In this document: positions 30,657 to 38,504 of the stretch, piece by piece
Layout of the letters: each line of letters opens with the position of its first letter
How positions within the stretch are numbered: the first letter of the stretch is position 1
Notes under the pieces: model-generated
Databases searched by the model: none
Told to the model about the DNA's origin: nothing
What the model saw: only the letters and a program-made list of their open reading frames with translations
Assembly (NCBI GenBank): GCA_964411125.1
Contig: CAYPJU010000045.1
Span: 1 to 49,486 of the forward strand
Origin: JBFIHF01 sp964411125
Lineage (GTDB): Bacteria; Myxococcota_A; Bradymonadia; Bradymonadales; Bradymonadaceae
Length of the DNA: 49,486 nucleotides
Direction of reading: 5' to 3'
Position numbers and translations under genes: made by a program

Positions 30657-31244
30657 TCAGAAGATCTCGGCCGCGGCGAGCCGCTGCAACTCCGCTACGA
30701 CCAACCCGAGTTCGCGCCCCAATGGGCCGACGAGCTCTTCGTCGAGGACGGCGGCGAGCTCGCGGTAGTACCACAGCGTTCCGTCGCGACCGCCTCGAAA
30801 TCGGTCCCAGAGTTCCTCCCCCATCTCCCGGTAGTCCGCCGTGATCGAACGGGCGTTGTGAAGCTTGTCGGCGCAAGACACGAGCAACGCTGGATTCCCC
30901 TTCCCCTTCTTCCGAAGACGGGTGAGGTAGGCCTCCTTGCGCTCTCGCCAGGGCGGCTTGGGGATCGTGTCGGCATCGGTGCAGGCTTCCACGATCTCGA
31001 GGACGTCGTCGCCGAAGCGCTCTCCGATCTGTCGCCGGATGTCGGGGACGTCCCCGATGCAATCCTCGATACTGTCGTGAAGCAGCGCCGCGATGACCTG
31101 GTCCTCCGTCCCGCCCGCCTCGCCGACCAACGCCGCCACGGCGAGAAGGTGATTGACGTACGGCGTGCCGGAGCCCTTGCGCACCTGCTGGCGATGCAGC
31201 GCCGACGCCCAACTGAGCGCGCGGTCGAACCGCTCGGTGTACAT
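30657..31244 (-). CDS. small alarmone hydrolase-like HD protein (MESH1/SpoT-HD type)
   Basis: 195 aa consisting of one HD domain with the blocks of (p)ppGpp hydrolases: HRQQVRKGSGTPYVNHLL, AALLHDSIEDC and SCADKLHNARSI. These supply the metal ligands (H, HD, D) and the RKG...PY guanine pocket seen in SpoT and MESH1. There is no synthetase, TGS or ACT domain, so it is a stand-alone hydrolase. It likely degrades ppGpp or, like MESH1, possibly NADPH; the substrate is inference. The ATG at 31244 overlaps the epimerase stop (TGATG), with GAGGAG at 5-nt spacing, so the start is well set and the genes are coupled. Confidence 0.88.
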   Translation of the reverse strand: MYTERFDRALSWASALHRQQVRKGSGTPYVNHLLAVAALVGEAGGTEDQVIAALLHDSIEDCIGDVPDIRRQIGERFGDDVLEIVEACTDADTIPKPPWRERKEAYLTRLRKKGKGNPALLVSCADKLHNARSITADYREMGEELWDRFRGGRDGTLWYYRELAAVLDEELVGPLGRELGLVVAELQRLAAAEIF

Positions 31245-31657
31245 CACTGCTCCTCGTGACGACGCTGCGTGAACTCGAGCAACACCCCGCCGGTGTCTTT
31301 GGGATGAACGAACGAGATCAGCTTGCCATGCGCCCCGTCGAGCGGAGCGTCGCTCAACAGCCGCAGCCCCCCGGCCGCCGCGACCTCCCGCGCCTCCACG
31401 ATGTCCCCCGTAGCCAGTGCGACGTGATGAATCCCCTCGCCGTTACGCGCGAGGAACTTCGCGATCGGCCCGTCCTCGTTCGTCGGCTCGAGCAGCTCGA
31501 TCATCGACTCGCCGATTCGGAAGAACGCGACGCGCACGCCCTGCTCTTCCACCACGTCAGTGCCTTCGAACTCGAGACCGAGAACGTCGCGGTACAGGGG
31601 CATCTTCTCGTCGATGGAGCGAACGGCGATCCCGATGTGATCGATGTGTTTCAACAT
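31244..31657 (-). CDS. mce: methylmalonyl-CoA epimerase
   Basis: 136 aa, a single vicinal-oxygen-chelate domain pair of typical length. Metal-ligand positions are visible in HIDHIGIAV (His7), the mid-protein Glu of SMIELLEP, EGIHHVALATGDI and the C-terminal GVLLEFTQ. It interconverts the R and S forms of methylmalonyl-CoA in propionate and odd-chain or branched-chain degradation. The mutase and carboxylase genes are not in the window. The start is the ATG beginning MLKHIDHIG; nine further codons upstream are outside the family. The gene is translationally coupled to the alarmone hydrolase downstream, an unusual pairing. Confidence 0.92.
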   Translation of the reverse strand: MLKHIDHIGIAVRSIDEKMPLYRDVLGLEFEGTDVVEEQGVRVAFFRIGESMIELLEPTNEDGPIAKFLARNGEGIHHVALATGDIVEAREVAAAGGLRLLSDAPLDGAHGKLISFVHPKDTGGVLLEFTQRRHEEQ

Positions 31658-31682
31658 GGTCTGTTCCCGATGGAGTCGCCGC

Positions 31683-31712
31683 ACCCTATGCCGCCGGCGG
31701 CAGGCGGTTCAA
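31683..31712 (-). promoter_or_regulatory. possible promoter of the epimerase-hydrolase pair
   Basis: Minus strand TTGAAC (31712-31707), an 18-nt spacer and TAGGGT (31688-31683). The -35 sits in a perfect 7-bp dyad, GGCGGTT / AACCGCC (31703-31723). Matches are modest. Confidence 0.3.
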
Positions 31713-31721
31713 CGAAAACCG

Positions 31722-31753
31722 CCAAAAGAAAATGACCAGGGGGCCCTGGTCAT
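31722..31753 (-). terminator. rho-independent terminator of the DUF465 gene
   Basis: On the minus strand a 9-bp stem ATGACCAGG / CCTGGTCAT (31753-31732) with a 4-nt loop is followed by TTTTCTTTT, a classical U-tract. A second hairpin, GCCTCGCT-CGA-AGCGAGGC (31779-31797), lies between it and the DUF465 stop. It separates that gene from the epimerase pair. Confidence 0.75.
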
Positions 31754-31815
31754 CTCTCGCTTCCGCGGTCGGGAAGCTGCCTCGCTCGAAGCGAGGCTTC
31801 GTCATCTTTCGAAGC

Positions 31816-32007
31816 TCAGCTCAGGCGGCTGATGCGGTCTTTGAGATGCAGTTTCCGTTTCTTGATCACCTGCATCTCGTACTGCTCTTCGGGAGATAGC
31901 GACCTGTGGCGATCGAGCTGACGCAACCTGGATTCGAGATCGCCGTGCTCTTCGCGAAGGGTCTCGAGGTCGTTGGTGGCGAGCGTCGTACGATTCGACT
32001 GGTTCAT
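31816..32007 (-). CDS. DUF465 / YdcH-family small protein
   Basis: 63 aa. The whole protein is the charged helical hairpin of the DUF465 family (LREEHGDLESRLRQLDRHR and KKRKLHLKDRISRL), the usual size for this family. Function is not established in any organism I can name with certainty. GGAGG lies 5 nt before the ATG. It has its own strong promoter about 135 nt upstream and an intrinsic terminator downstream, so it is a monocistronic, probably well-expressed gene. Confidence 0.9.
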   Translation of the reverse strand: MNQSNRTTLATNDLETLREEHGDLESRLRQLDRHRSLSPEEQYEMQVIKKRKLHLKDRISRLS

Positions 32008-32141
32008 GGGGCCTCCGTAGTAGCAAACGATGGGAATGTCACAGACGGCCGCGCGATCGACGTGCTCCTGTCAATCACTGCATTGTATGATTTGTCGGGG
32101 AGATACGGCATCGAAAGTCGACCGATTGAGACGTCCGAGAG

Positions 32142-32169
32142 ATTACAGAATCCGGTTCCGGACTGTCAA
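32142..32169 (-). promoter_or_regulatory. strong sigma70-like promoter of the DUF465 gene
   Basis: Minus strand: perfect TTGACA (32169-32164), a 16-nt spacer and TGTAAT (32147-32142, 5 of 6). Transcription near 32135 would leave a 5' leader of about 128 nt before the ATG at 32007, long for a 63-codon gene. Confidence 0.55.
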
Positions 32170-32178
32170 ACCGACCGT

Positions 32179-34074
32179 TCAGTCGCTTTTCGATTTGGGG
32201 ACGGGGGGAGGAACGGAGCGCTCGTTGCCGAGCTCTCGCGGTTCGGACGCCTCACTCATCGCCTCTTCGGTGGCCTGCAGAATCTCGTCGTAGTGGTCGA
32301 CCTCGAAGTCGTCCCACATCCCGGCGACGTCGATCTCGATCGACGTCTGCTTTTTCCGCTTCGACTCGGCTTTTGGCAGCGCCCCCGCCGCGTCCCCCTC
32401 TTCTTCCAGGAGGATGTCCTGGGTATGGATCCTGATGCCGTCGGCCGACTCTTCGGCGACCGCCTGCGGGATCTCCTCGTCGACGTCGGAGTCGGCGTCG
32501 GGCCGCGGTCGGGTCGCGGCTGCAGCGACCGGCCGCCCCGCCACCGTGCGGCTCGGCGCCGGCTCCGGGTCCCGGTCGACCCGCCTCGGCGCCGACCCCG
32601 GCGCGGGGAGGGTCGGCTTTTCGGTGCTCGGAGGCGATTCCAAGGGATCGTCGTCCGGGGGCGGCGCTGCGGCCTTTGGCGGCGATTCCTTCGCCTCGCG
32701 CCACGCCGAGGACGAGGCTTCGCTGAGCGACGATTCTGGGAGCGGATCGAAGGCGGACATGGAGGCGTACTTGTTGCCGAGCTCGTCGTCCGCCGGAATC
32801 AGCGAGAGAGCGTTGAGCCCGCGAAGCACCTCGAGGGTGACGGCTCGGTACCCCCGCATCAGCTTCGACATCGGCTGCGAATTCGGCTGGAGTTCGAAAT
32901 CGAAGAACCCGTCCACCAACGGCAACAGCTTGATGTCGTCCAACTGCTTCGCCGGGAGAAGCCCTCGTTCCCCCGCCTCGTCCTCGACGACGTCTACCGC
33001 TCCGAGCTCCTCGAGTTGGTTGACCACGCTACGGATGACCGATTCCGGATATCCAGTGAGCGGGAGCAGGTCTTTCTCGGCGATGCGTCCCTTGCCCCCT
33101 TTGAAGGCGCGAGCCACGGGCGTGTAGAGCTCCAGGCCGATCAACGGCGTGAAGACATGCTCCGACGCGAGCCCCGGGCGGCGCTCCTTGGCACTCTGGA
33201 TGAAGGCGAGGGTTCGCAGGTTCTGTGCGACGTAGGCGAGCTCGGCCCCCACCAGGATCACGATCCACGAACAATAGAGCCAGACTAGGACCAGCGGGAA
33301 GAACCCCAGCGCTCCGTAGAACTGGCTGTAAGGGACGAGGACGACCTCGCTGGCGTACAGATTCAGGCCCAGTTTGCCGATCTCCAACCCGACCGCGGTG
33401 AAGAGCCCCGCGAGGAGCGATGCCCACCACCGCACGCGCGCCGTCGGCAGGAAGTGGTTCACCGCCACGAAGAAGCAGAGCCCGATCAGCAGCGCGAGGA
33501 CGAGCGAACCCGTCGACTTCGGCTCGCCGAACTGCGTATGGAGAAAGTGGGCACGTCCCGAAAGGATCACCGATGCCGTCGCCGTCAACGCCCCGGTGGT
33601 GGTGAGGATGAGATAGGCGACGGCCTTCTGGAACCAGGAGCGACTCCGCTCGGCGTTCCAGACGAGGTTGAACGTGCTCTCCACGGCGACGAACACGAAA
33701 ATCCCGACGCCGAAGAACCCGAGCGCCGCCGCGCCGGCGACCCCCGCTGCGTTCGAAGCCGCGAACCCTTCGAGGTAGGCGGCGAGATCGGCGGCGTTGG
33801 CCGGGAAGACCCGCTGGACGAACGGCTCGATCTCCGCGATCGGAAAGTTGAGCGCCGCGAACAGCGCGACCGCCGTCGCTCCCAATGGCACTGCCGCGAG
33901 CGCAGTCAGGAACGCGAGACTCGCCGTGAGAACCGTCCCCCTGATCCGAATGAGCTCGCGTCCCGCGAAGAGCAACACGTAGTAGACGATCATCGGAGCG
34001 AGCTGCCACTGCGGCATCTCGTCCCAACGACCGCTGAGGAATAGCGCTCGCGCGCCCTGCGCTGCGTCGGCCAT
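32179..34074 (-). CDS. YihY/virulence factor BrkB-family membrane protein with long disordered tail
   Basis: 631 aa. Residues about 25-300 are the YihY/BrkB (formerly ribonuclease BN) membrane domain with six helices and family features such as FNLVWNAERSRSWFQKAVAY, VNHFLPTARVRWWASLLAG, LVPYSQFYGALGFFPLVLVW and VGAELAYVAQN. A winged-helix-like cytoplasmic segment follows (LTGYPESVIRSVVNQLEELG), then about 200 disordered residues rich in Pro, Glu and Asp. Plain family members are about 300 aa, so the C-terminal half is an addition. The transport or nuclease role once assigned to this family is unsettled. AGGAG at 6-nt spacing fixes the ATG at 34074. Confidence 0.88.
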   Translation of the reverse strand: MADAAQGARALFLSGRWDEMPQWQLAPMIVYYVLLFAGRELIRIRGTVLTASLAFLTALAAVPLGATAVALFAALNFPIAEIEPFVQRVFPANAADLAAYLEGFAASNAAGVAGAAALGFFGVGIFVFVAVESTFNLVWNAERSRSWFQKAVAYLILTTTGALTATASVILSGRAHFLHTQFGEPKSTGSLVLALLIGLCFFVAVNHFLPTARVRWWASLLAGLFTAVGLEIGKLGLNLYASEVVLVPYSQFYGALGFFPLVLVWLYCSWIVILVGAELAYVAQNLRTLAFIQSAKERRPGLASEHVFTPLIGLELYTPVARAFKGGKGRIAEKDLLPLTGYPESVIRSVVNQLEELGAVDVVEDEAGERGLLPAKQLDDIKLLPLVDGFFDFELQPNSQPMSKLMRGYRAVTLEVLRGLNALSLIPADDELGNKYASMSAFDPLPESSLSEASSSAWREAKESPPKAAAPPPDDDPLESPPSTEKPTLPAPGSAPRRVDRDPEPAPSRTVAGRPVAAAATRPRPDADSDVDEEIPQAVAEESADGIRIHTQDILLEEEGDAAGALPKAESKRKKQTSIEIDVAGMWDDFEVDHYDEILQATEEAMSEASEPRELGNERSVPPPVPKSKSD

Positions 34075-34221
34075 GCGGTTCTCCTGATATCCTACATTGC
34101 CATACTTATCAGACGAGTGGCGCTGTGGTCCACGTCGGCGCGTGTGGCGGTGGCGGAACAATTTCGTCGGACGAGGCGTTTACCCGGTGCCGGTCGCCGA
34201 ACGCGACCGCCCAACGGTGAT

Positions 34222-34250
34222 TTGGGCGTACGGCCGTTTGCACGTATACT
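34222..34250 (+). promoter_or_regulatory. promoter of the lytic transglycosylase gene
   Basis: TTGGGC (34222-34227), exactly 17 nt, TATACT (34245-34250, 5 of 6). Transcription would start near 34257, about 36 nt before the GTG start. It lies in the 218-bp divergent region shared with the YihY gene, in which I see nothing else definite. Confidence 0.5.
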
Positions 34251-34292
34251 CGTCACCGAGAACACGTTCGATTCACAACCTGGTCCTCCCTG

Positions 34293-37200
34293 GTGCGGAT
34301 GCGCTTCGATCCCCACAGCCTTGCTCTGACGCTCGGATTCGCGACGTTCGTCGTGGTGACGGGCGTCGTCCCGCAGCTCATGGCGGAGAAGCCGCGTTCG
34401 CTGATGTTCGGCGTTCGTTCGGTGCCCGTCGACGAGCAGGACGTGACGAAGGTCGACGCCATCTTGCGCACCCCCGGGGCTTCGGGCTCCGCCTCCAACC
34501 ACATCGCCGATTCGCTCTCGATCGCGTCCGCCGTGGCGGCCGCCGAAGGAGAAGGCGAAGCGTTACGTCGAGCCCACGATGCGCTGATGCGTAACGATTT
34601 TCGGCGAGCCGAAGCGATCGCGAACGCTCTCATCGACAAGGCTGACCGCGAGCTCGAGGCGAAGCCGGGGAGCGCGACCGAAGTCCGCCGCCTCGAAGAT
34701 CTGCGAGACCAGTCGCTCTTGCTCAAGACCAACGCTCTCATGCAGACCGGGCGCGCGCAGGAAGCGATCAACATGCTCGGCCAGATCACCGCGGGCAACG
34801 CCGTCCCTGATTTCGTGATGTATCTGCGCGCCGAGAACCTCGACGCCATTGGCGAGCACGCGAAGGCCGCCGACGCCTTCGCGGGCGTCGCGAAGATGAA
34901 GGAGAGCCCGCTCATCCACCGCGCTTCCGTGCGAAGGGCCCACAGCCTCTTCGCGGCCCAGGACTGGGAAGGCGCCGCGAAGGCCCTCACCCAGGTGATG
35001 AAGGACTACCCCGATTACCCGCGACGGTGGCTCGCCCTCTATCAGCGCGGCGTCGCCTACGACCGGTTGGGGAAACTGCAAGCTGCCGCCGACGCCTACC
35101 AGGCCACCTGGTTCGAGTTTCCCTACAAAAAGGTCGGCCGAGAGGCGCGCGACCGAATCGCCGAGCTCCAGAAGCAGGCCATCGTCCCCTCGAACCTCCC
35201 TGACGCCCGTGCCCGTTACGAGCGCTACCGGATGCTTCGCATCAACAAGCACTGGGACCTCGCGCGCGAACTCTTCACCGAGCTGAAGAGTGACTACGCC
35301 AGCGAAGACGGCCACTCCTCGCTCGAACACGAGATCGAGCTGCAGCTCGCGTTGAACGCTCACGTGCAGCGACGGTTCGACGAAGCGGCGCGACGGCTCG
35401 AGAGCCTCGTCTCCGCCTACGATTCGGGCCACCGCAAGGGAATCAGCCGCTACCTCACGTTCAAGTATCTCAGCCTCACCTACTCGTCGATGGGGCGCCT
35501 CGACGATGCTCTCGCGGCGCTCGATCGCATGACCGAGAAGTACGGAGCGAATTCGCGGGCCAAGGCGCGTGCCGAATTCTGGGAGGATCACGGACGCTAC
35601 GACAAAGCTCTCGAGATCTACTCCGACCTCTTCTCCTCGGGCCGCAAACGCGGCTGGCACTACACCTGGTTGCTCTACAAGAACGGAAAGTTCGAACAGG
35701 CGTACGACAACTTCAACAGGCTCGCCGAGCGCTCCTACGGGCGGTCGAGAGCCAAATACCTCTACTGGGCCGGGCGAACCTTGGAGCGGGCCGACAAGCC
35801 GGAAGAGGCGAGCGAGATCTTCCGCGAGGTCGCCGACAATTACTCGTACGACTACTACGCGATCCAGGCGCGCAATCGGCTCACCGACATCGAACAGCGA
35901 AGCTCCGTCGCGGGCCAACTCGTCGCGAACGCTCAATCGATCGCCAACTCCGCCGACGAGGTCCTCGACGCGCTGGAGGAAGCGGAGGCGAACGCCGCGC
36001 AGTTCGCCTACCCGATGGACGACCCCCGAGCCCAGCAACGCCATGCCCTGTGGGGCAAGGAGAAGGGCTCGGGCGACCTGGTCGCGGGTCGGCTCTGCAG
36101 CAAGCAGGAGCGAGCCACCGGAATGTGTACCCCCGACCGTGCCATCGGGCCGACCCAACCCGCAAAACTCGCCGAGCTCGACCTGGAGACGATCGAGGAC
36201 GTGACCATCGAGAACGACGACCCCGAGGGTTCAGGCTCGATGGATGAATCCGCCAAAGGCGAAGCAAAGGTTCGAAAGAAGCGCTTGAAGTTCTCCAAGG
36301 AGGTCCCCCGCATCGACTACTCGACGCAGGCGCGGATCTACTGGAACGGGCGGTTCGGTTCGGCCACGGCCTTCGCCAAGGCACGCGACGGCGAGATGAT
36401 CGGCCCCGTCCCGATGAACCTGCGAGCTTACGACGAGACCGGTTACGAAGGGGCGCTCGAGGCTGCCGCAAAGAAGTACGGCGATCTTTTCCCCGAGCTC
36501 GTCCGCTCGTACTGGCTGCACACCGCCGGCTTCGAGAAGGGGGCCCGGTGGGCTGCTCGTGACGTGGCGATCGAATACCGAGAGCTCGCCAAGCGCTGGC
36601 GCGCGCGCCGCAAGCCGCACGATCTGAAGGAAGATCGCTGGGACTACTACATCGACAATCGCCGCCGCGGCCGAGCCGGTTTCTGGGGCTACGACTCCGA
36701 CGAAGATCGGTTTCCGATCCCGAAGTCCTCGAAAGCCCGGCAGGAGCTCTTGGAACGTCAGCAAGCGATCTACGACGCTCGAATCGAAATGAAACCGCTC
36801 TTGATCGACGCGCTCAAGGAGGCGGGCGACCATTACATGGTGCGCAAGTTCGCCCTCGCCAGGGGCGGCTGGTACCGCGAGGATCCACGCGGCGCGACAC
36901 GTCCGCTGTGGATGGAGGGGTACCCCCGCGCGTTCCCGAAGCTCGTGATGGAGAACGCCCAGAAGTACGGCATCAACCCGTACCTCCTGTGGGCCTTGAT
37001 GACCGTCGAGAGTTCCTACAACCCGGACTCGCTCAGCACCGCCGACGCGCTCGGGCTGTTGCAGGTCATTCCACGCACTGGTCTGAAGACCGCCATCATG
37101 CTGGGAGACGAAGATTTCGGGCCGTTCGATCTGCTCGAAGAGGACATCGCCATCGAACATGGCGCGTTCTACTTCTCGCGCCTCGTCCGAAAGTTCCGAG

Positions 37201-37448
37201 GCCAGGAGCTCTTCGCCATCGCCGGGTACAACGGCGGCCCGCACCGTGTCGGTGACTGGATCGACATGCGTGGCAGCACCATGCCGATGGACGAGTTCGT
37301 CGAAGAGATTCCGTTCAACCAGGCACGGCTCTACGTGAAGAAAGTCCTCCGCTTCCTCTCGCTCTTCATGCGCATTTACGAGGACACCGAGGAGCTCTAC
37401 GTCGGACAGAACATCCGCGTCGATTACCGGCCCGACCCCAACTTCTGA
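34293..37448 (+). CDS. slt: giant soluble lytic murein transglycosylase with TPR solenoid
   Basis: 1051 aa, far longer than E. coli Slt70 (about 645). An N-terminal hydrophobic segment (LALTLGFATFVVVTGVVPQL) exports or anchors it. A long helical solenoid follows (TPR-like, e.g. AADAYQATWFEFPYKKVGRE and AKYLYWAGRTLERADKPEEA), broken by a polar insertion at about 630-690. The C-terminal SLT catalytic domain has the catalytic Glu906 in MTVESSYNPDSLSTADALG, LLQVIPRTG and the AGYNGGPHRVGDW motif. It cleaves the MurNAc-GlcNAc bond of peptidoglycan, forming the 1,6-anhydro product. Start is GTG 34293 or ATG 34299; neither has a strong ribosome site. Confidence 0.92.
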   Translation: MRMRFDPHSLALTLGFATFVVVTGVVPQLMAEKPRSLMFGVRSVPVDEQDVTKVDAILRTPGASGSASNHIADSLSIASAVAAAEGEGEALRRAHDALMRNDFRRAEAIANALIDKADRELEAKPGSATEVRRLEDLRDQSLLLKTNALMQTGRAQEAINMLGQITAGNAVPDFVMYLRAENLDAIGEHAKAADAFAGVAKMKESPLIHRASVRRAHSLFAAQDWEGAAKALTQVMKDYPDYPRRWLALYQRGVAYDRLGKLQAAADAYQATWFEFPYKKVGREARDRIAELQKQAIVPSNLPDARARYERYRMLRINKHWDLARELFTELKSDYASEDGHSSLEHEIELQLALNAHVQRRFDEAARRLESLVSAYDSGHRKGISRYLTFKYLSLTYSSMGRLDDALAALDRMTEKYGANSRAKARAEFWEDHGRYDKALEIYSDLFSSGRKRGWHYTWLLYKNGKFEQAYDNFNRLAERSYGRSRAKYLYWAGRTLERADKPEEASEIFREVADNYSYDYYAIQARNRLTDIEQRSSVAGQLVANAQSIANSADEVLDALEEAEANAAQFAYPMDDPRAQQRHALWGKEKGSGDLVAGRLCSKQERATGMCTPDRAIGPTQPAKLAELDLETIEDVTIENDDPEGSGSMDESAKGEAKVRKKRLKFSKEVPRIDYSTQARIYWNGRFGSATAFAKARDGEMIGPVPMNLRAYDETGYEGALEAAAKKYGDLFPELVRSYWLHTAGFEKGARWAARDVAIEYRELAKRWRARRKPHDLKEDRWDYYIDNRRRGRAGFWGYDSDEDRFPIPKSSKARQELLERQQAIYDARIEMKPLLIDALKEAGDHYMVRKFALARGGWYREDPRGATRPLWMEGYPRAFPKLVMENAQKYGINPYLLWALMTVESSYNPDSLSTADALGLLQVIPRTGLKTAIMLGDEDFGPFDLLEEDIAIEHGAFYFSRLVRKFRGQELFAIAGYNGGPHRVGDWIDMRGSTMPMDEFVEEIPFNQARLYVKKVLRFLSLFMRIYEDTEELYVGQNIRVDYRPDPNF

Positions 37449-37462
37449 AGCGAAGCTTCAGA
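37444..37462. terminator. hairpin joining the stop codons of slt and the Rrf2 gene
   Basis: TCTGAAGC-GAA-GCTTCAGA, a perfect 8-bp stem with a 3-nt loop. It spans the slt stop (37446-37448) and the stop of the convergent Rrf2 gene (37458-37460). No U-tract on either side. Candidate bidirectional U-independent terminator. Confidence 0.45.
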
Positions 37463-37907
37463 TCTGATAGATCGGGTTGAAGTCCTCACCCGGCGTCTCC
37501 GGGACGTCGTCTGCGATGGACTGGATCGTGTAACGCTCCAGAATCCGCAACTGCGCCGCCCGAATCTCCTCCCAAACCGGCCGAAACGCGAGCTGCCTCG
37601 CCGTGAGGTCGTCCCCCACGGTTCGGTCCTCGTACGGTAGCGGGGCCACCGGCCCATCCAGATGCCGGATCACGTCGAGGAGTGTGATCTCCGAGGCGGG
37701 CCGCGCCAGGAGATACCCCCCGTTCGCCCCTCTCCGGCTCCGCACGAAACCCCCACGCTTCAGGTCCGCCATGATCCCTTCGAGGAACTTCGCCGGCAAT
37801 GACTCCGCATCCGCGATCGACTGAATGCTCTGCGGCTGGTCCGACCGCGTCCCCGCCATCGTCACCAGAGCTCGGAGCCCGTACATCGTTCGCGCGCTGA
37901 TATCCAT
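37458..37907 (-). CDS. Rrf2-family transcriptional regulator lacking cysteines
   Basis: 149 aa. The N-terminal winged helix-turn-helix matches Rrf2/IscR/CymR proteins (MDISARTMYGLRALVTMA, SIADAESLPAKFLEGIMADL, RGANGGYLLARP) and a dimerisation helix follows. The Fe-S-ligating Cys cluster found between the wing and dimer helix of IscR and NsrR is absent; the protein has no cysteine at all. It is thus more like CymR or unclassified members that sense through a partner or small ligand. Targets are unknown and no Fe-S or cysteine genes lie nearby. GGAGG precedes the ATG by 4 nt. Confidence 0.92.
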   Translation of the reverse strand: MDISARTMYGLRALVTMAGTRSDQPQSIQSIADAESLPAKFLEGIMADLKRGGFVRSRRGANGGYLLARPASEITLLDVIRHLDGPVAPLPYEDRTVGDDLTARQLAFRPVWEEIRAAQLRILERYTIQSIADDVPETPGEDFNPIYQI

Positions 37908-37930
37908 CGTGCCTCCACAGTATACGACGC

Positions 37931-37959
37931 ATTATTGGGGGAGCGGGTCGCCGAGGCAA
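37931..37959 (-). promoter_or_regulatory. promoter of the Rrf2 gene
   Basis: Minus strand TTGCCT (37959-37954), 17 nt, AATAAT (37936-37931, 5 of 6). Transcription would start near 37924, inside a TATACT sequence, about 17 nt before the ATG. Autoregulation at this site is typical of the family but not shown. A 13-bp direct repeat, GCGCGCTGCGCTC twice (37966-37992), lies just upstream. Confidence 0.45.
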
Positions 37960-37994
37960 GCGACGGCGCGCTGCGCTCTGCGCGCTGCGCTCGG

Positions 37995-38445
37995 GGTCGG
38001 GCGAGCGCAGACGATGCCGGAGGCATCGTCGAGCACCGCCCGGCCGCCAGACGCCCTCCCCGGGATCCGAAGTGGGGGCGGCGGACCGAGTCAGCGCGGC
38101 GGGGAGGGGGCAGATCGTGGTCGGGCGAGCGCAGGCGATGCCGGAGGCATCGTCGAGCACCGCCCGNNNNNNNNNNNNNNNNNNNNNNNNNNNNNNNNNN
38201 NNNNNNNNNNNNNNNNNNNNNNNNNNNNNNNNNNNNNNNNNNNNNNNNNNNNNNNNNNNNNNNNNNAGATCGTGGTCGGGCGAGCGCAGGCGATGCCGGA
38301 GGCATCGTCGAGCACCGCCCGGCCGCCAGACGCCCTCCCCGGGATCCGAAGTGGGGGCGGCGGACCGAGTCAGCGCGGCGGGGAGGGGGCAGATCGTGGT
38401 CGGGCGAGCGCAGGCGATGCCGGAGGCATCGTCGAGCACCGCCCG
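37995..38445. repeat. 124-bp intergenic tandem repeat interrupted by the assembly gap
   Basis: The same 124-bp unit is read partly or wholly before the gap (37995-38166) and after it (38267-38445), with period 124 on both sides. Each unit holds the perfect dyad CGATGCC-GGA-GGCATCG within a larger imperfect stem (16 of 24 positions pair). Copies differ at very few bases (one seen near 38011). It contains no credible reading frame: frames through it contain unknown residues and only antisense-type composition. It fills the space between the Rrf2 gene and the thrombospondin-repeat gene; nothing else is visible there. Confidence 0.9.
38167..38266. other. assembly gap of 100 N
   Basis: One hundred N, a conventional placeholder. 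The repeat phase on each side implies that the missing sequence is 69 nt plus a whole number of 124-bp units, rather than 100 nt. Confidence 0.98.
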
Positions 38446-38504
38446 ACCGCGAGATGCTCCCTCCCCGCCGCGCTGACGACGGGAGCCGCCCCCACTTCGG
38501 ATCC
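38342..38504. repeat. large inverted repeat ending at the stop of the thrombospondin-repeat gene
   Basis: The segment 38342-38387 of the last repeat unit recurs in inverted orientation at 38459-38504: 20 matching bases, 8 unmatched, then 18 matching. The arms enclose a 71-nt loop carrying the CGATGCC dyad. The right arm ends on the first base of the TAG stop, so the transcript of the thrombospondin-repeat gene would end in this large hairpin. It may act as a terminator, an mRNA end protector or part of a mobile palindromic element. Confidence 0.85.

Noticed and set aside
28195..30768. Plus-strand frame of 857 codons
   Set aside because: Antisense to the beta-barrel gene, no ribosome site, shadow composition.
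37995..38445. The direct repeats as a CRISPR array
   Set aside because: The 124-bp units follow one another without unique spacers and no cas genes are present.
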